From assembly GCF_016757215.1 (NCBI RefSeq), contig NZ_JAESIY010000005.1, forward strand, positions 310,001-374,000: DNA of 64,000 nt, given 5' to 3'. Of this stretch, positions 62,339 to 64,000 are shown piece by piece. Both the position numbers and the translations under genes were made by a program. How positions within the stretch are numbered: the stretch's first letter is position 1; every line of letters starts with the position of its first letter. This stretch comes from Fulvivirga sediminis (GTDB lineage: Bacteria; Bacteroidota; Bacteroidia; Cytophagales; Cyclobacteriaceae). The notes beneath the pieces are model-generated. The model worked only from the letters and a program-made list of their open reading frames with translations. It was not told the DNA's origin and did not search any database.

Positions 62339-63055
62339 TTATGCATATTTGTCGAGTTGCTTTAGAAGCACTTGATAATCTTTAGGATATGGTGCTTCTA
62401 TACTTTTTCGCTCTCCATTTATTAAAGAAAACTCCAAACTTCTGGCATGAAGGGCCAATCTTTTAATTAAAGGCTGCTCTTCACTCTCTCTCTTCAAGTT
62501 AAAATGTTTTTTGAATTGAGACAAGTAAATTTGTTCTCCTCCGTAATAATTATCTCCAGCAATAGGAGCTCCCTGTTTTGCTAAGTGTATTCTGATCTGG
62601 TGCATTCTGCCTGTTACTGGCTTACAGGCCACCAAAGTATGACTACGATAAGCTTTCAGGGTTTGAAAGTGAGTTTGAGCATCTTTCCCACTTCTCTTAT
62701 CTATCCTAACCGTTCCGTTAGAAAGTTTTTGAATAGGCAGATCTACTAATAAATCGTTAAAATCATGTATACCATCACTCACAGCATGATAGAGCTTCTC
62801 TACTTTTCTGTTTTCAAACTGCATAGACAACTCCCTATAGGCTTCTGGATTTTTGGCGATGGCTAGGGCTCCAGATGTTTCTTTATCGAGCCTATGACCT
62901 ACCTGAGCATCTTCATGATAACCTTTAGCCAGGGCAAGAATATTAACATCATCATTTCTATCACTAAGGGTAGATACAAAAGGAGGTTTGTTGATTACGA
63001 TATAATCTTCATTCTCCCAAAGAATAAGATCTTTAAAAACAATTTTTTTCGCCAT
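62339..63055 (-). CDS. RluA-family pseudouridine synthase
   Basis: 238 aa. The RluA catalytic motif is visible as GHRLDKETSGALAIAK (Asp catalytic), with LYHAV and KPVTGRMHQIRIHLAKQGAPI downstream. There is no S4 domain: the start is FKDLILWENEDYIVINKP. It isomerises uridines in rRNA or tRNA; exact target unknown. TAACTTTG lies only 5 bp before the ATG, which could make the mRNA almost leaderless. Confidence 0.92.
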   Translation of the reverse strand: MAKKIVFKDLILWENEDYIVINKPPFVSTLSDRNDDVNILALAKGYHEDAQVGHRLDKETSGALAIAKNPEAYRELSMQFENRKVEKLYHAVSDGIHDFNDLLVDLPIQKLSNGTVRIDKRSGKDAQTHFQTLKAYRSHTLVACKPVTGRMHQIRIHLAKQGAPIAGDNYYGGEQIYLSQFKKHFNLKRESEEQPLIKRLALHARSLEFSLINGERKSIEAPYPKDYQVLLKQLDKYA

Positions 63056-63062
63056 TATGCAA

Positions 63063-63070
63063 AGTTAACC
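63063..63070 (-). promoter_or_regulatory. Possible -7 box directly before the RluA-type gene
   Basis: Minus strand TAACTTTG matches TAnnTTTG, with a TTG about 16-17 bp further upstream. Its closeness to the ATG implies a very short leader. Confidence 0.35.
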
Positions 63071-63123
63071 AACATAGCCCCGACAAGAAGCGATAAGATT
63101 ATTTTTTTTGACATCCGATGTAA

Positions 63124-63152
63124 AAAACAGTGCCCTATCATAAGGACACTGC
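63124..63152 (-). terminator. Terminator of the SusD-like gene
   Basis: Minus strand CAGTGTCCT-tatgat-AGGGCACTG followed by T6, immediately after the stop at 63163. Confidence 0.8.
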
Positions 63153-63162
63153 CGTAATTACT

Positions 63163-64000
63163 TTACTTAGCCCACCATAATGTAGTGCTCTGCAAGTCAG
63201 CGCCTTGCCTACTAAGTGCTTCCTGAAGGTTATTCCCATTCGTACTTACCTCATTACTTCCATACCTCATTCTTTGAGGATATGCTCCGTTAAGCTCTCC
63301 AAATCCATAAATTTCAGGATCATCTACTCCTGCTGCTACATGGGTAGGGTATCCTGATTTACGCACTACTGCCCAAGCCTCAAAGCCGTCAGTATAATCT
63401 GCGACCCAACGTTGCGTATTGATTTTTTCAAGCATTTCTTCATCCGTTCCGGTAAGAGTTGCCATAGCCGAATTGGCTATATAATCACTTATGGCAGCAT
63501 CCTCTACTTCCCAGAGTAGCATGCTTTGCCTTATACCTTCCTGAAACAAAGCATTAGCATCGCCACCATAACCTCTTACGGCAGCCTCTGCTCTAAGGAA
63601 GTAAGCCTCACCGGCAGCAAGAATTATTTCAGGAAAAATATCTCCAGAATTCTTAGGCATAATAATCCGCTCAGACGGAATAGAGAAGAAATTATAATTG
63701 GCAAAATAGAAACTAGTTATATTTAATCTTGCAGGCTGACCTACATAGTATGTATTGGAGGCCATTCTTATATTTATCTTTGACTCTCCTGATACTGTAG
63801 TATCCTTTCTGGTGTAAATCACACCGGCATCATCAAGATTACTAAGCATAAGGTCTACGGCCTTTTGCTCAGCTGCCGAAGATGGTTTGGGCATAAGACA
63901 AACACCTCCTATCGCTGGAGCTGCGTATTTTTGCAGTCTTGGATCTCCATTATCTCTCAGAAAATCGATAAGGTGCTTACTCACAGTCCAGTTAGACCCC
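63163..64000 (-). CDS. SusD/RagB-family outer-membrane lipoprotein (5' end off window)
   Basis: The last ~279 residues of a SusD-like protein; the frame is open through the right edge (upstream residues GSNWTVSKHL). SusD features are ILAAGEAYFLRAEAAVRGYG, a helix that packs the TPR-like core, INTQRWVADYTDGFEAWAVVRKSGYP and the C-terminal PQRMRYGSNEVSTN. It binds glycans or peptides at the cell surface with a SusC/RagA TonB-dependent transporter, which should lie upstream beyond 64000. The substrate cannot be told from this part. Confidence 0.92.
   Translation of the reverse strand, partial: GSNWTVSKHLIDFLRDNGDPRLQKYAAPAIGGVCLMPKPSSAAEQKAVDLMLSNLDDAGVIYTRKDTTVSGESKINIRMASNTYYVGQPARLNITSFYFANYNFFSIPSERIIMPKNSGDIFPEIILAAGEAYFLRAEAAVRGYGGDANALFQEGIRQSMLLWEVEDAAISDYIANSAMATLTGTDEEMLEKINTQRWVADYTDGFEAWAVVRKSGYPTHVAAGVDDPEIYGFGELNGAYPQRMRYGSNEVSTNGNNLQEALSRQGADLQSTTLWWAK

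Overview
The window looks like a chromosome segment from a marine or soil Bacteroidota of the Cytophagales type (Fulvivirga-like is my guess, not proven). Support comes from families typical of that phylum: a PorQ-type type IX secretion (T9SS) protein, a SusD/RagB outer-membrane protein, the DUF3078, DUF2851 and DUF4407 families, a LytTR regulator beside a TPR-linked kinase, low GC content, and a few upstream boxes matching the Bacteroidota -7 consensus TAnnTTTG.

Layout. Positions 1-2695 (minus) hold a large truncated HD-domain protein resembling the type I-D CRISPR protein Cas10d/Csc3, preceded by a four-helix membrane protein. Positions 2798-5544 hold a divergent LytTR response regulator and TPR histidine kinase. 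Positions 5662-10752 hold a small lipoprotein, a secreted nuclease, tmRNA (ssrA, minus strand), a DUF481 outer-membrane protein and dnaX. dnaX is split by an A10 run, so its long (tau) form needs a -1 shift or one extra A in the mRNA. Positions 10787-29101 are almost entirely minus-strand housekeeping genes: DUF3078, a response regulator, an MltD-like LysM transglycosylase, an O-methyltransferase, an M16 peptidase, a nucleoside phosphorylase, a NeuD-like acyltransferase, DUF2851, pyrF, a LolA-like protein, ftsK, pyrD, DUF4407 and xerD. aroQ and a class-V aminotransferase follow on the plus strand.

Positions 30672-49457 form an accessory island. It lies between two 143-bp direct copies of the aminotransferase 3' end (30529-30671 and 49315-49457, three mismatches). 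It encodes a two-protein RHS/YD system: a 1145-aa SpvB-like protein and an 1841-aa RHS protein ending in an HEFGH zinc-metalloprotease tip. A run of orphan C-terminal tip cassettes follows, each beginning with a recognisable pre-tip linker (core motif RN-x-AMMS). Most are followed directly by a lipoprotein or small membrane protein, the expected position of an immunity gene. Some cassettes are intact, some fragmentary, some decayed. Five copies of a 21-bp palindrome and copies of a terminator block sit at cassette joints. One ORF (47257-48180) is a chimera in which the palindrome is translated in frame between two linkers. I read this as a silent-cassette reservoir for swapping RHS tips.

Positions 49458-64000 return to core genes: a BNR-repeat protein, a CDF metal exporter, hslU, porQ, lon, an OmpA/PD40 envelope protein, an azoreductase, the rplM-rpsI-rpsB-tsf operon, an RluA-type pseudouridine synthase and a SusD-like gene running off the right edge.
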